Part shown: positions 1 to 6,643 of the stretch, in pieces
How positions within the stretch are numbered: position 1 is the first letter of the stretch
Layout of the letters: each line of letters begins with the position of its first letter
Assembly: GCA_016793585.1 (NCBI GenBank)
Contig: JAEUJR010000958.1
Location: 1 to 8,003 of the forward strand
Length of the DNA: 8,003 bases
Direction of reading: 5' to 3'
Source of the DNA: Archangium sp.
GTDB taxonomy: Bacteria; Myxococcota; Myxococcia; Myxococcales; Myxococcaceae
Program-made: the position numbers and the translations under genes
Notes under the pieces: generated by a model
The model's input: the letters and a program-made list of their open reading frames with translations, nothing else
What the model was told of the DNA's origin: nothing
The model's database searches: none

Positions 1-521
1 GGCAGCGAGCCGGCGATGGTGCCGATGGTGATGCCATTGACCGCGCGCATCGCCTCAGGGTCGTCGACGAGCTTCTTCGCCGCGCCCGCCCAGTATTCCT
101 TCGTCGAGCCGATGACGACGTACTGCGGGCCGGTGAGCACGAAGATCATCACCAGCGTGAAGAGCGCAGCGACGGTGAGCGCGATCGCCCACGCGAGCTT
201 GCTCTGTTGAACGAGGTGGCCAACCGCCAGCGCTCCCGCGAAGCCGAACGCAAGCATGATGACGAAGAACGCGAGGTACGTCGGCACCAGCGGCACGTTC
301 GTCGTGTCCATCAAGTACACGTACATCCAGTCGGTGCGAATGAAGTACATCCACCCGACTGCGAGCCCGTAGACGACGGCCCAGGCTGCGCCGAGCGTCG
401 CCGCCTTCCACACTTCGACCGCGCCCGACTTGCGAATCAGCTTCGTGCTCAGCAGCGCGATGATCGTGCCCGCGAGAAACGTGGTCGGCGGGTCGAGCAG
501 AATGGTCGCGAGCGGCAGCAT
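1..521 (-). CDS. Multi-pass membrane protein of unknown function (3' end beyond window)
   Basis: This is an open frame of 173 residues running off the left edge, so its C-terminus is missing. I do not recognise the family. The ATG at 521 is the only plausible start, because an in-frame TGA lies about 45 nt upstream with no ATG, GTG or TTG between. The protein is strongly hydrophobic. Likely membrane segments are at residues about 12-28, 40-60, 80-104 and 108-130, and Trp and Tyr cluster near the second (WMYF, WMYVY). A more polar stretch follows (TKEYWAGAAKKLVDDPEAM), and the visible end at about 160-173 turns hydrophobic again, perhaps a fifth segment. There is no signal peptide distinct from the first membrane segment and no visible catalytic motif. 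The gene lies 42 nt downstream of the GMC oxidoreductase in the same direction, so it is probably the last known member of that operon. No strong Shine-Dalgarno is visible. That it is a real gene is well supported; its function is open. Confidence 0.8.
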   Translation of the reverse strand, partial: MLPLATILLDPPTTFLAGTIIALLSTKLIRKSGAVEVWKAATLGAAWAVVYGLAVGWMYFIRTDWMYVYLMDTTNVPLVPTYLAFFVIMLAFGFAGALAVGHLVQQSKLAWAIALTVAALFTLVMIFVLTGPQYVVIGSTKEYWAGAAKKLVDDPEAMRAVNGITIGTIAGSL

Positions 522-563
522 GGTGCGCGAGCTAGCGACGGCTCGAGGCCAACGTCAACCAGC

Positions 564-2738
564 TCATCGCACCAGCGGAACGATGAGGCCGCCGTAGACC
601 GAGCGCACACGCCCCAGGAACGTGGAGAGGAACGAGGCTCGCGCGGCGAGATCGGCCGAGACCGATGGCGTCACCCCGCGAATCGTCGTGACCTGCGCCG
701 CGAGATCGAGCGGGTGGGTCTGCACCACGCCGCGGCCGACGAGCGTGCGCGTGTCGCCCGTGAGCCGAAAGACCTCGACGAAGAGGGTTCGGGTGTCGTG
801 CCAGAGGTCTGGGCCCGGGTCGTCTTCGATGCGCTTGTGCCCGAGGCAGAGAAACCGCTCGCCGCTCACCGAGGTCGCGACGAACTCGTGCTGCATGCGC
901 TGGCCACCTGGCGCGTCGACGAAGAGCTGAAAGCGGCCCCGCGCCACCGCGAGCGGCTCGCTCGAGAGCAGCGGGCAGCGCAGGGTTCCCACCGACGCGG
1001 CCAGCACGTCGGCACGCCGCGCCAGCGCCTCGACCGAAGGCCACTCCACGGTGAGCAGAAACGAGAACGGCGAGGCATCGGGCGGCTCGGGCGCGGGCGC
1101 AGGCTCGAGCGCCGCGGTCGGGCTCAGCCAGCCAGTCATTCGTTCCGTGAAACACACGCCCGTGACCGGCTCGTCGCGTGGTGGCTGACGGGCAGGGGCG
1201 GTCGCCTTCGTCGTCGCGATGATGTTCGCCGCACAGCGCTCGGCCAGCGCGGCGATCGTCCACAACGGGTTCGTCCCGAGCGCTCCCTGAAAGACCGAGC
1301 CGTCACACACGAAGAGCCCCTCGTGGACCTCGTCGGAGTCGCCCACGAACACGCGATGCCGGTGATCGATCACGGCCTCTCTGCCGCTCGCCCCCATCGC
1401 GCACCCACCGAGCGGGTGCGTGGTGATGAGCGGCGCTCCCGGAAGCCAGCGCCAGGCCGGGTTGGGGCGGTGCCTTCCACCCAGCGCGAGCGCGATTCGC
1501 GAGAGCTGCTCGTCGACGGCGCGCGCCATCTGCTCACGGCCCACGTGCGGCCAGTCGAGCTCGAGCCGCCCCTCACGAACGATGAGCCTGCCGGCCCCAC
1601 GATCGCCCGCGGTGACCGACCACGCGACGACCCGTCGATTCGAGCCCCGCCCGAAGGCGCCGGCGAGCCCGCGTGCCATCAGGCTCAGGGGCCGTGGAAT
1701 CGCCGTGTCTTGAATCACCATCGGCTGATCGCTGTCGCGAAGATCGAACATGCCCACGAGCGTGGGCCCCACCTGACCGCTCGTCTTCCGACTCGCTTCG
1801 CCGAGCGCGTTCATCTCGTCGGCCGTGCCCACGGTGAACCCCAGAATGGTGCCATTGCCCGAGAAGCGCGTGCCCAGCGACGACGAGACCGCGAGCCCGC
1901 GCGCCCGTGAACGCCACAGCAGCTCGGTCGACCCGAGCGCACCCGCGGCCACGACGACGACGCCAGCCGTGACCCGCAGCGGCGTGGCTTCGAAGCGCTC
2001 ACGCTTCAGCTCGTCGAACGAGAGCTCGATCGCCCAGCGCCCCTCTGACCGAAAGACGCGAAGCACCTCGGCGCCAGGGAACAGCTCGGCTCCGTGCCGC
2101 ACCGCGAGCGGCAGGTAGTTCGTGTCGAGTGAGCCTTTCGCGCCCACGTTGCAGCCCGTGATGCAGTTGCCGCAGTGCGTACACGCCGCGAGTGGAATGC
2201 CCGCCGACGACCGGCCTGCCTCGTAGCTCACCGCGAGGGGCACGCGCTCGAAGGTGGCGTGACCGCTCTTCACGAGGGCTTCGCTGCGGCCGAAGACATG
2301 CCGGCTCGGCACGGGAGCAGGGCGCAGCGTGGCGTTCGCCGCTTCGTAGCCAGCCTCGAGGGAACGAGAGACCCCGTCAGGCAGCACCGAGAGGCGCTTC
2401 GGCTTCAGCATCACACCGGCGTTGATGAGCGACGTGCCACCGACCCCAACGCCCGTGAGCGCGCCGAGGTGCGGGCCGAGATGAAACCGGTACAACGCGT
2501 CGGCGCGCCCGACGCGGCCGAAGGGCAGCTGAGCGCTCGCCTGCCTCAGAAAAGCAGCAGCGGTCTCGGCGAAGTCCCCCGGCCTGTGTTCGTGGCCACG
2601 CTCGAGCACACAGACCTCGAGACCTGCCTGTGCGAGGCGGGCCGAGATGACCGCGCCGCCATACCCGCTGCCGATGACGACGGCGTCGTAGTGGGACTTC
2701 AGCTCGACGGGACGACGAACCAGCGACTCACGCTTCAC
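564..2738 (-). CDS. GMC-family FAD oxidoreductase, cholesterol-oxidase-like, with C-terminal extension
   Basis: This 724-residue flavoprotein should oxidise an alcohol, possibly a sterol or other hydrophobic alcohol, using FAD. The FAD dinucleotide-binding motif GSGYGG is at residues 23-28, with the following acidic end of the Rossmann unit at VLERG (44-48). GVGVGGTSLINAG (96-108) matches the flavin-contact segment of cholesterol-oxidase-type enzymes. HPLGGC at 441-446 and GTNP at 488-491 supply His441 and Asn490, which by family knowledge correspond to the active-site His and Asn of cholesterol oxidases. A four-cysteine array (C186, C189, C192, C196) precedes GAKGS. The GMC part ends near residue 510. 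About 200 further residues, beginning VCFTERMTG at 528, form an extension of unknown role. The GTG start at 2738 puts the FAD motif at the usual distance from the N-terminus and follows GGGGG at 2748-2752. It overlaps the upstream glycosidase by 11 nt, implying translational coupling. No Tat or Sec signal is seen, so it is probably cytoplasmic. The substrate is inferred and not certain. Confidence 0.92.
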   Translation of the reverse strand: MKRESLVRRPVELKSHYDAVVIGSGYGGAVISARLAQAGLEVCVLERGHEHRPGDFAETAAAFLRQASAQLPFGRVGRADALYRFHLGPHLGALTGVGVGGTSLINAGVMLKPKRLSVLPDGVSRSLEAGYEAANATLRPAPVPSRHVFGRSEALVKSGHATFERVPLAVSYEAGRSSAGIPLAACTHCGNCITGCNVGAKGSLDTNYLPLAVRHGAELFPGAEVLRVFRSEGRWAIELSFDELKRERFEATPLRVTAGVVVVAAGALGSTELLWRSRARGLAVSSSLGTRFSGNGTILGFTVGTADEMNALGEASRKTSGQVGPTLVGMFDLRDSDQPMVIQDTAIPRPLSLMARGLAGAFGRGSNRRVVAWSVTAGDRGAGRLIVREGRLELDWPHVGREQMARAVDEQLSRIALALGGRHRPNPAWRWLPGAPLITTHPLGGCAMGASGREAVIDHRHRVFVGDSDEVHEGLFVCDGSVFQGALGTNPLWTIAALAERCAANIIATTKATAPARQPPRDEPVTGVCFTERMTGWLSPTAALEPAPAPEPPDASPFSFLLTVEWPSVEALARRADVLAASVGTLRCPLLSSEPLAVARGRFQLFVDAPGGQRMQHEFVATSVSGERFLCLGHKRIEDDPGPDLWHDTRTLFVEVFRLTGDTRTLVGRGVVQTHPLDLAAQVTTIRGVTPSVSADLAARASFLSTFLGRVRSVYGGLIVPLVR

Positions 2739-4026
2739 GACCAGGCACCCCCAGAATTCTCGAGCTCGCGACCTGCCTGAAGTAGCCGCACGCGGGCGTC
2801 TCCGTGCGCTCCATCGTCTCGAAGTCTACCCGATACAGCCCGAACCGCGGCCCGTACGCCTCGAGCCACTCGAAGTTGTCCATCAACGACCAGTGCAGGT
2901 AGTGCGTCACGTTCACGCCCTGCTGGCGGGCGAGCAGCAGTTCTCTCCAGTGGTCGTACAAGAATTGCGTGCGGCGCGCGCCTGACCGGTCGTCGAGCCC
3001 GTTCTCGGTCACCCACACAGGCAGTGGGTAGCGCTTCATCTGCTTGAGCACCCAGCCGAAACCCTCGGGGTAGTACTCCCAGCCGATGTCGGTCAGCCCG
3101 CGGTGGTGCACGTCCTTGAACCGAAACGTGATGAACGGCGCGCCCGCCACGAACTTGAGGTGGCTGCGTGTATAATAATTGATGCCAAGAAAGTCCTGGC
3201 TCTTCTCGGCGCCGTCGATGCGCGTCTTTCCTGCGGCGAGCCCGGGCATCTGAATGGCCAGCGTGCCGGTCGTGAGCGCCTCGAGGAACGCGTGGTTGAA
3301 GTTGGCCTCGGCGAGGCGGGTGAGCGCCTGATCGATCGGGTGCCACCTTCGCTCGGGCGCGAAGACCTGCAGGTGCTGGCTGATGCCCATGGTGATGGGC
3401 CGGCCCTTCGCGCGGTCGAGGAAGGCCTGTCTGGCCAGCACGTGCGCGCGCACCATGTTCGCGTACGCCGCGTAGAGCTGCCGGCCATCTTTCACGCCCG
3501 GAGGCATCACGCCCGCGAGGAAACCGCCCATGAGGAACACGTTCGGCTCGTTGAGGGTGATGATGGCCACGTCGAGGCCCTCGAGCACCTCGGCGCACTT
3601 CTCGACGTAGCGTTTCCACGCGACCAGCGACGCGGGCGACGTCCACGGGCAGTCGCCGTGAAACCACGATGGGTGGGTGAAGTGATGCAACGTCACCACC
3701 GGCCGAATGCCGGCCTTCACCAGCGCCTCGGCGCGCGCGCGATAGCCAGCCCACGCCTCGTCGTTCCACACGCCGCGCTTCGGCTCAACGCGTGCCCACT
3801 CGATGCTGAACCGGTACGCCGTCGCGTTCAGCCGCTGCACGAGCGAGACGTCGTCGAAGAAGCGCTCCCAGTGTTCACACGCCCGACCGCAGCGCGCGGC
3901 CTGGTCGTGCAGCTTTCCCTGCCGCTCCCAGTCGCTCCAGTCGTTCTCGATGCCGCCTTCGGTCTGGTACGCCGAGGTCGCCACCCCGAAGACGAAGTCG
4001 GGCGGGAAGGTGAGGAGTTCCGACAT
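2728..4026 (-). CDS. Glycoside hydrolase family 1 (beta-glucosidase-type)
   Basis: This 432-residue protein is close to the normal size of a bacterial GH1 enzyme, which hydrolyses beta-linked sugars (glucosides, galactosides, sometimes fucosides) with retention of configuration. The N-terminal signature FVFGVATSAYQTEGG (11-25) contains the sugar-binding Gln21. LHHFTHP (113-119) supplies the conserved His. TLNEP (157-161) carries the acid/base Glu160 and VTENG (339-343) the nucleophile Glu341. HWSLMDNFEW (378-387) contains the sugar-contacting Trp and Glu. The catalytic apparatus is therefore complete. I chose ATG 4026 because FPPDFVFG should begin within the first ten or so residues and AAGGG lies 8 nt upstream; the frame stays open much further upstream, but that is GC-rich read-through. 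No signal peptide is seen, so it is probably cytoplasmic. The stop codon lies inside the start region of the GMC oxidoreductase. Exact sugar specificity cannot be read from the sequence. Confidence 0.95.
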   Translation of the reverse strand: MSELLTFPPDFVFGVATSAYQTEGGIENDWSDWERQGKLHDQAARCGRACEHWERFFDDVSLVQRLNATAYRFSIEWARVEPKRGVWNDEAWAGYRARAEALVKAGIRPVVTLHHFTHPSWFHGDCPWTSPASLVAWKRYVEKCAEVLEGLDVAIITLNEPNVFLMGGFLAGVMPPGVKDGRQLYAAYANMVRAHVLARQAFLDRAKGRPITMGISQHLQVFAPERRWHPIDQALTRLAEANFNHAFLEALTTGTLAIQMPGLAAGKTRIDGAEKSQDFLGINYYTRSHLKFVAGAPFITFRFKDVHHRGLTDIGWEYYPEGFGWVLKQMKRYPLPVWVTENGLDDRSGARRTQFLYDHWRELLLARQQGVNVTHYLHWSLMDNFEWLEAYGPRFGLYRVDFETMERTETPACGYFRQVASSRILGVPGREA

Positions 4027-4053
4027 GCGCGGGCCCTTACTCCACGGCCACGT

Positions 4054-4069
4054 GTCACGCGTGGGTGAC
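4054..4069. promoter_or_regulatory. Inverted repeat GTCAC-N6-GTGAC upstream of GH1
   Basis: The 5-nt arms GTCAC and GTGAC are separated by 6 nt and lie 28-43 nt ahead of the GH1 start codon. A second overlapping inverted repeat, CCACG-N7-CGTGG, covers 4048-4064. The placement would suit an operator over the GH1 promoter or leader. Arms this short arise by chance in GC-rich DNA, so this is a candidate only. Confidence 0.2.
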
Positions 4070-4103
4070 GTCGCGCCTTCGAACGATCGCCGCGCTCCAC
4101 TGC

Positions 4104-4138
4104 CACCTCGAGGTGTCAGGTCTTCAGACCGGTCGGTC
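4104..4138. promoter_or_regulatory. Cluster of perfect palindromes, possible operator
   Basis: CACCTCGAGGTG (4104-4115) is a perfect 12-nt palindrome. After 3 nt comes GGTCT-TC-AGACC (4119-4130), with 5-nt arms around a 2-nt centre. This overlaps GACCGGTC (4127-4134), which runs into a second GGTC (4135-4138). Such packed dyads midway between divergent genes are typical of sites for dimeric repressors. The GACCGGTCGGTC part resembles operators of TetR-family regulators, but that likeness is from memory and no regulator gene is in the window. Confidence 0.35.
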
Positions 4139-4189
4139 ATGAAATTCGGCGAGTTGGGCGATGGCATGGAAGCGGCAGAAACAGTGACC

Positions 4190-6640
4190 ATGCGGACACG
4201 ATTCCTCCTCTTGGTGTTTTTCCTCGGGTGCAGCGGGCAGGTCGGTGAGGTGACGGCCGACGCGCCTGTGCGGTTCGCGCTCGAAGAGGCGGCTGAGCGG
4301 TCGCAGGTGCCCGTCTCGGTGCTGGCCGGCGTGGGCTTCTTCGGCATGCAGCTGACGATGAACGAAGATGCGCCGCTGCTGACTGGCGAGCTGGCGACCC
4401 GTGCGGCCAGGCTGAGTGGCCTCGACGTGAACGAGGTCCAATCGACGCTGCGGGGGCAGCTCCTCGGCACGGCGGCGCTCCTGCGCTCCCTGCGCGACCA
4501 ACGGCTCGCTTCAGCGGGCATCACGGCGAGCGACGACGTGGTCATCTCGTGGTTTCAAGACGTGCGGGCGCTGCGGGCGGCGATTCACGATGACGGCGAC
4601 GAGGTGTCGACGCACTTCGCCCACGGAGCCTTCGCCATCGTCGAGAGCGGCCTCGACGTGACGCTCGGTACGGAGCACCTCGTGCTGGCGCCCATCGACC
4701 TCGGCCCCGACGCGCCTCGTGTGAGCGTGAAGCAGGGCCTCGCCGTTCCCGGAGCGCCGCTGCCCATCGAGTACCTGCCTGGCAGCCCGAACTGGTCCGA
4801 GCGCTACGGCACGCCGATCGATCGCATCGTCATTCACACCACCGAAGGGCAGGGCTCGGGGAACATCTCGTATCTGCTGTCGAACACCCGCCAGGTCTCG
4901 GCCCACTATCTGGTCATGCGCAGCGGGGCTGTGTACCAGTTCGTGCCCGAAGAGAAGAAGGCGTGGCATGCGGGCTGCTGGAACGCGCGGTCGGTTGGCA
5001 TCGAGCACGAGGGCTTCGCCTCCAACCGCAACCCTTATACAGGTGTGGCCGTACCGTTCACCGATGCGACCTATCAGAGCAGCGCGCGCCTCGTGTCGTG
5101 GATTGCGGACAAGTGGGGTGTGCCGAAGGATCGTGCGCACATCGTCGGTCACGGTGACGCCGAGTTGAAGAATTGCAACGATCACACCGACCCCGGCCCG
5201 TATTGGGATTGGAGTCGCTATCTCGCGCTGGTGAATCAGGGCAACCCGGCCGACGCGAACCCGAAGGGCTTCGTCGACGCGACGACCTGCGACGTCGTTG
5301 CGGGGTGGGCGTGTGATTCTGACGATCTCTCGCGTGCCCTCGACGTGCACGTCTACGCGAGCGGCGTGATGGTGGCGGTTGGCCAGGCGAACGTGACGCG
5401 CGAACCCGCGGTCGCTGCTGCCTGTGGTGGCCACGCCGGCCACGGGTTCCGCATCGCGCTGCCCGAGTCGCTCCGAGATGGCCAGACTCGCAACGTCGTC
5501 GCCTATGCGATCAACCTCGGGCGAGGCACCGGCAACCCGCCGCTCGGAGGCGGCTCCATCGCCTGCCAACCGCTGCCTGCACACCTGACAGGCAGGCCGC
5601 TCTTCGGCTCCATCGTTCCGCTCGCGGCGGGGCTTCGGTACACGCCCATCACGCCGGTGCGCGCGCTCGATACTCGCTCGTCGTTCGGGGTTCTCGCTGC
5701 AGGCCAATCATTGTCAATCGCCGTCGCCGGCGTGCCTGCACACGCTTCGGCGGTCGCGCTCAATCTGGCCGTCGTGACGCCGGGCGCGCCCGGGTATGCC
5801 GTCTTTGGCCCTGCGAGTGGCTCGTCGAGCGTGAACTTCGCGGCAGGTGACGTCGTCTCGGGAGCCACCTGGGCGGCCATTCCCGGCGCGCGGCTCGCAG
5901 TGATGACCTCGGCGCCTGCCCACCTCGTCGCCGACGTCACTGGCTATTTCTCGTCGGCAGGCGCTGGCCTCGTGCCCGCTGCGTACCGGCGTGCGCTCGA
6001 TTCTCGCCAGTCGACCGCGCTCGCTGCGGGTCAGGAGCTTCGCGTCGACCTCTCGAGCCTCGTGCCTGCGGGGGCCATCGCCGCGATGGTGAACGTGACA
6101 GCAACCGAGCCTCAGAGCGCTGGCTGGCTCTCTGCGTACCCGTGTGGCGCGTGGGGCGGCACGTCGTCGGTGAACTTCGCCGCGGGTCAGACGGTGGCGA
6201 CGCACTCGACCGTGCCTCTCGCTGGCGGAGCCTTCTGCCTTCGCAGCTCGACCACCACGCACGTCGTCATCGACGTTGGCTCGGCCTTCGTAGGTGGACA
6301 GGGCTCGACGTTCACCAGCGTCGCTCCGTCGCGCCTGCTCGACAGCCGCCGGCCCGACAGTGCCATCGCCGGTCGCCTCGAAGCCGGCAAGGAGTACCGG
6401 TTGCCGCTCGAGTCGCTCTCGGCATCGGCGGTCTCACTCACGCTCACCGTGGCAGCTCCGGCTGGCCCCGGCTTCCTCTCTGCAGGCCCGTGCGGAACGC
6501 TCGGTCGCCACTCGAACCTGAACTTTCCGAGAGACGGTGCGCGCGCCAATCAAGCAGTGTTGCCGCTCGCTGGTGGCGTCTGCGTGATGTCGTCGTCGGC
6601 CACCGATCTCGTCGTCGACCTCACCGGCCTCTTCCCATGA
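4190..6640 (+). CDS. Secreted or lipoprotein N-acetylmuramoyl-L-alanine amidase with C-terminal beta repeats
   Basis: This 816-residue envelope protein should cut the amide bond between N-acetylmuramic acid and L-alanine in peptidoglycan. The N-terminus MRTRFLLLVFFLGC fits a short signal peptide with Cys14 as the likely lipidated residue, though the lipobox (F-L-G-C) is imperfect. Residues about 28-165 look like a degenerate lysozyme-like domain. The amidase_2 domain covers about 198-348: IHTTEG gives zinc ligand His216, GHGDAELK gives His321, and DHTDPGP gives Asp334, matching the His-His-Asp set of AmpD. Glu272 in IEHEG is a candidate catalytic acid. Residues about 358-460 form a 'GWACD' module with four Cys (367, 375, 412, 459). 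Three repeats of about 110 residues fill 485-816. I chose ATG 4190 because it places the signal peptide at the very N-terminus; GTG 4184 and the ATGs at 4166 and 4139 are in frame but add polar residues. It could act in cell-wall remodelling or in lysis of other cells. Confidence 0.92.
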   Translation: MRTRFLLLVFFLGCSGQVGEVTADAPVRFALEEAAERSQVPVSVLAGVGFFGMQLTMNEDAPLLTGELATRAARLSGLDVNEVQSTLRGQLLGTAALLRSLRDQRLASAGITASDDVVISWFQDVRALRAAIHDDGDEVSTHFAHGAFAIVESGLDVTLGTEHLVLAPIDLGPDAPRVSVKQGLAVPGAPLPIEYLPGSPNWSERYGTPIDRIVIHTTEGQGSGNISYLLSNTRQVSAHYLVMRSGAVYQFVPEEKKAWHAGCWNARSVGIEHEGFASNRNPYTGVAVPFTDATYQSSARLVSWIADKWGVPKDRAHIVGHGDAELKNCNDHTDPGPYWDWSRYLALVNQGNPADANPKGFVDATTCDVVAGWACDSDDLSRALDVHVYASGVMVAVGQANVTREPAVAAACGGHAGHGFRIALPESLRDGQTRNVVAYAINLGRGTGNPPLGGGSIACQPLPAHLTGRPLFGSIVPLAAGLRYTPITPVRALDTRSSFGVLAAGQSLSIAVAGVPAHASAVALNLAVVTPGAPGYAVFGPASGSSSVNFAAGDVVSGATWAAIPGARLAVMTSAPAHLVADVTGYFSSAGAGLVPAAYRRALDSRQSTALAAGQELRVDLSSLVPAGAIAAMVNVTATEPQSAGWLSAYPCGAWGGTSSVNFAAGQTVATHSTVPLAGGAFCLRSSTTTHVVIDVGSAFVGGQGSTFTSVAPSRLLDSRRPDSAIAGRLEAGKEYRLPLESLSASAVSLTLTVAAPAGPGFLSAGPCGTLGRHSNLNFPRDGARANQAVLPLAGGVCVMSSSATDLVVDLTGLFP
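5642..6637 (+). repeat. Three tandem repeats of about 110 residues within the amidase
   Basis: Repeat 1 spans residues 485-588, repeat 2 spans 594-701 and repeat 3 spans 709-816. Each opens with a [RA]LD[ST]R motif (RALDTR, RALDSR, RLLDSR), followed by an 'aG(q/k)' element. Each then has an alternating hydrophobic strand (NLAVV, NVTAT, TLTVA), an NF motif (SSVNFAAG, SSVNFAAG, SNLNFPRDG) and a closing V(A/I/V)D(V/L)-G-F strand (VADVTGYF, VIDVGSAF, VVDLTGLF). The pattern is known from many high-GC bacterial surface proteins and suggests a beta-rich domain for cell-surface or wall attachment. The repeats have diverged at DNA level. Repeats 2 and 3 carry a Cys pair that repeat 1 lacks. Confidence 0.85.
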
Positions 6641-6643
6641 TCA
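6638..6643. other. Shared convergent stop hexamer TGATCA
   Basis: The amidase stop codon TGA (6638-6640) and the stop codon of the opposing gene (TCA on the plus strand at 6641-6643, read as TGA) sit back to back with no base between. No room exists for an intergenic terminator, and I see no hairpin followed by a T-run on either strand near the junction. Confidence 0.9.

Larger units (their letters stand above)
4027..4189. promoter_or_regulatory. Divergent intergenic region between the GH1 and amidase genes
   Basis: These 163 nt must hold the promoters for the leftward GH1-GMC-membrane operon and the rightward amidase gene. I see no convincing sigma-70 -35/-10 pair on either strand. The region holds several short perfect inverted repeats, listed separately, that could be operators. 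The GH1 side has a purine-rich AAGGG (4034-4038 on the plus-strand numbering) placed as a ribosome binding site. The amidase side has GGAAG about 17 nt before ATG 4190, a poor spacing. Confidence 0.55.

Noticed and set aside
525..556. Short dyads (GAGC...GCTC, GCTAGC) in the 42-nt gap after the GMC gene as a terminator
   Set aside because: Arms are only 4-6 nt and no T-run follows, so there is no real support for termination before the membrane protein gene.
207..1910. Open frame of 567 residues on the plus strand opposite the GMC gene
   Set aside because: Its translation is a low-complexity Arg/His/Glu-rich string without any domain pattern, as expected from the shadow frame of a GC-rich gene. 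The minus strand has a clear FAD enzyme with intact motifs.
3803..4189. Upstream in-frame extension of the amidase gene (129 extra codons)
   Set aside because: Most of it runs antisense through the conserved N-terminus of the GH1 gene and would bury the signal peptide inside the protein. It is read-through from lack of stop codons in GC-rich DNA.
4027..4545. Upstream in-frame extension of the GH1 gene (173 extra codons)
   Set aside because: It overlaps the amidase signal peptide and N-terminal domain on the other strand and is Ser/Arg/Pro-rich without pattern. GH1 enzymes begin close to FPPDFVFG.
4511..5707. Open frame of 398 residues on the minus strand opposite the amidase
   Set aside because: Arg-rich shadow translation without domains. 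The plus strand holds the zinc amidase ligands and the repeat motifs.
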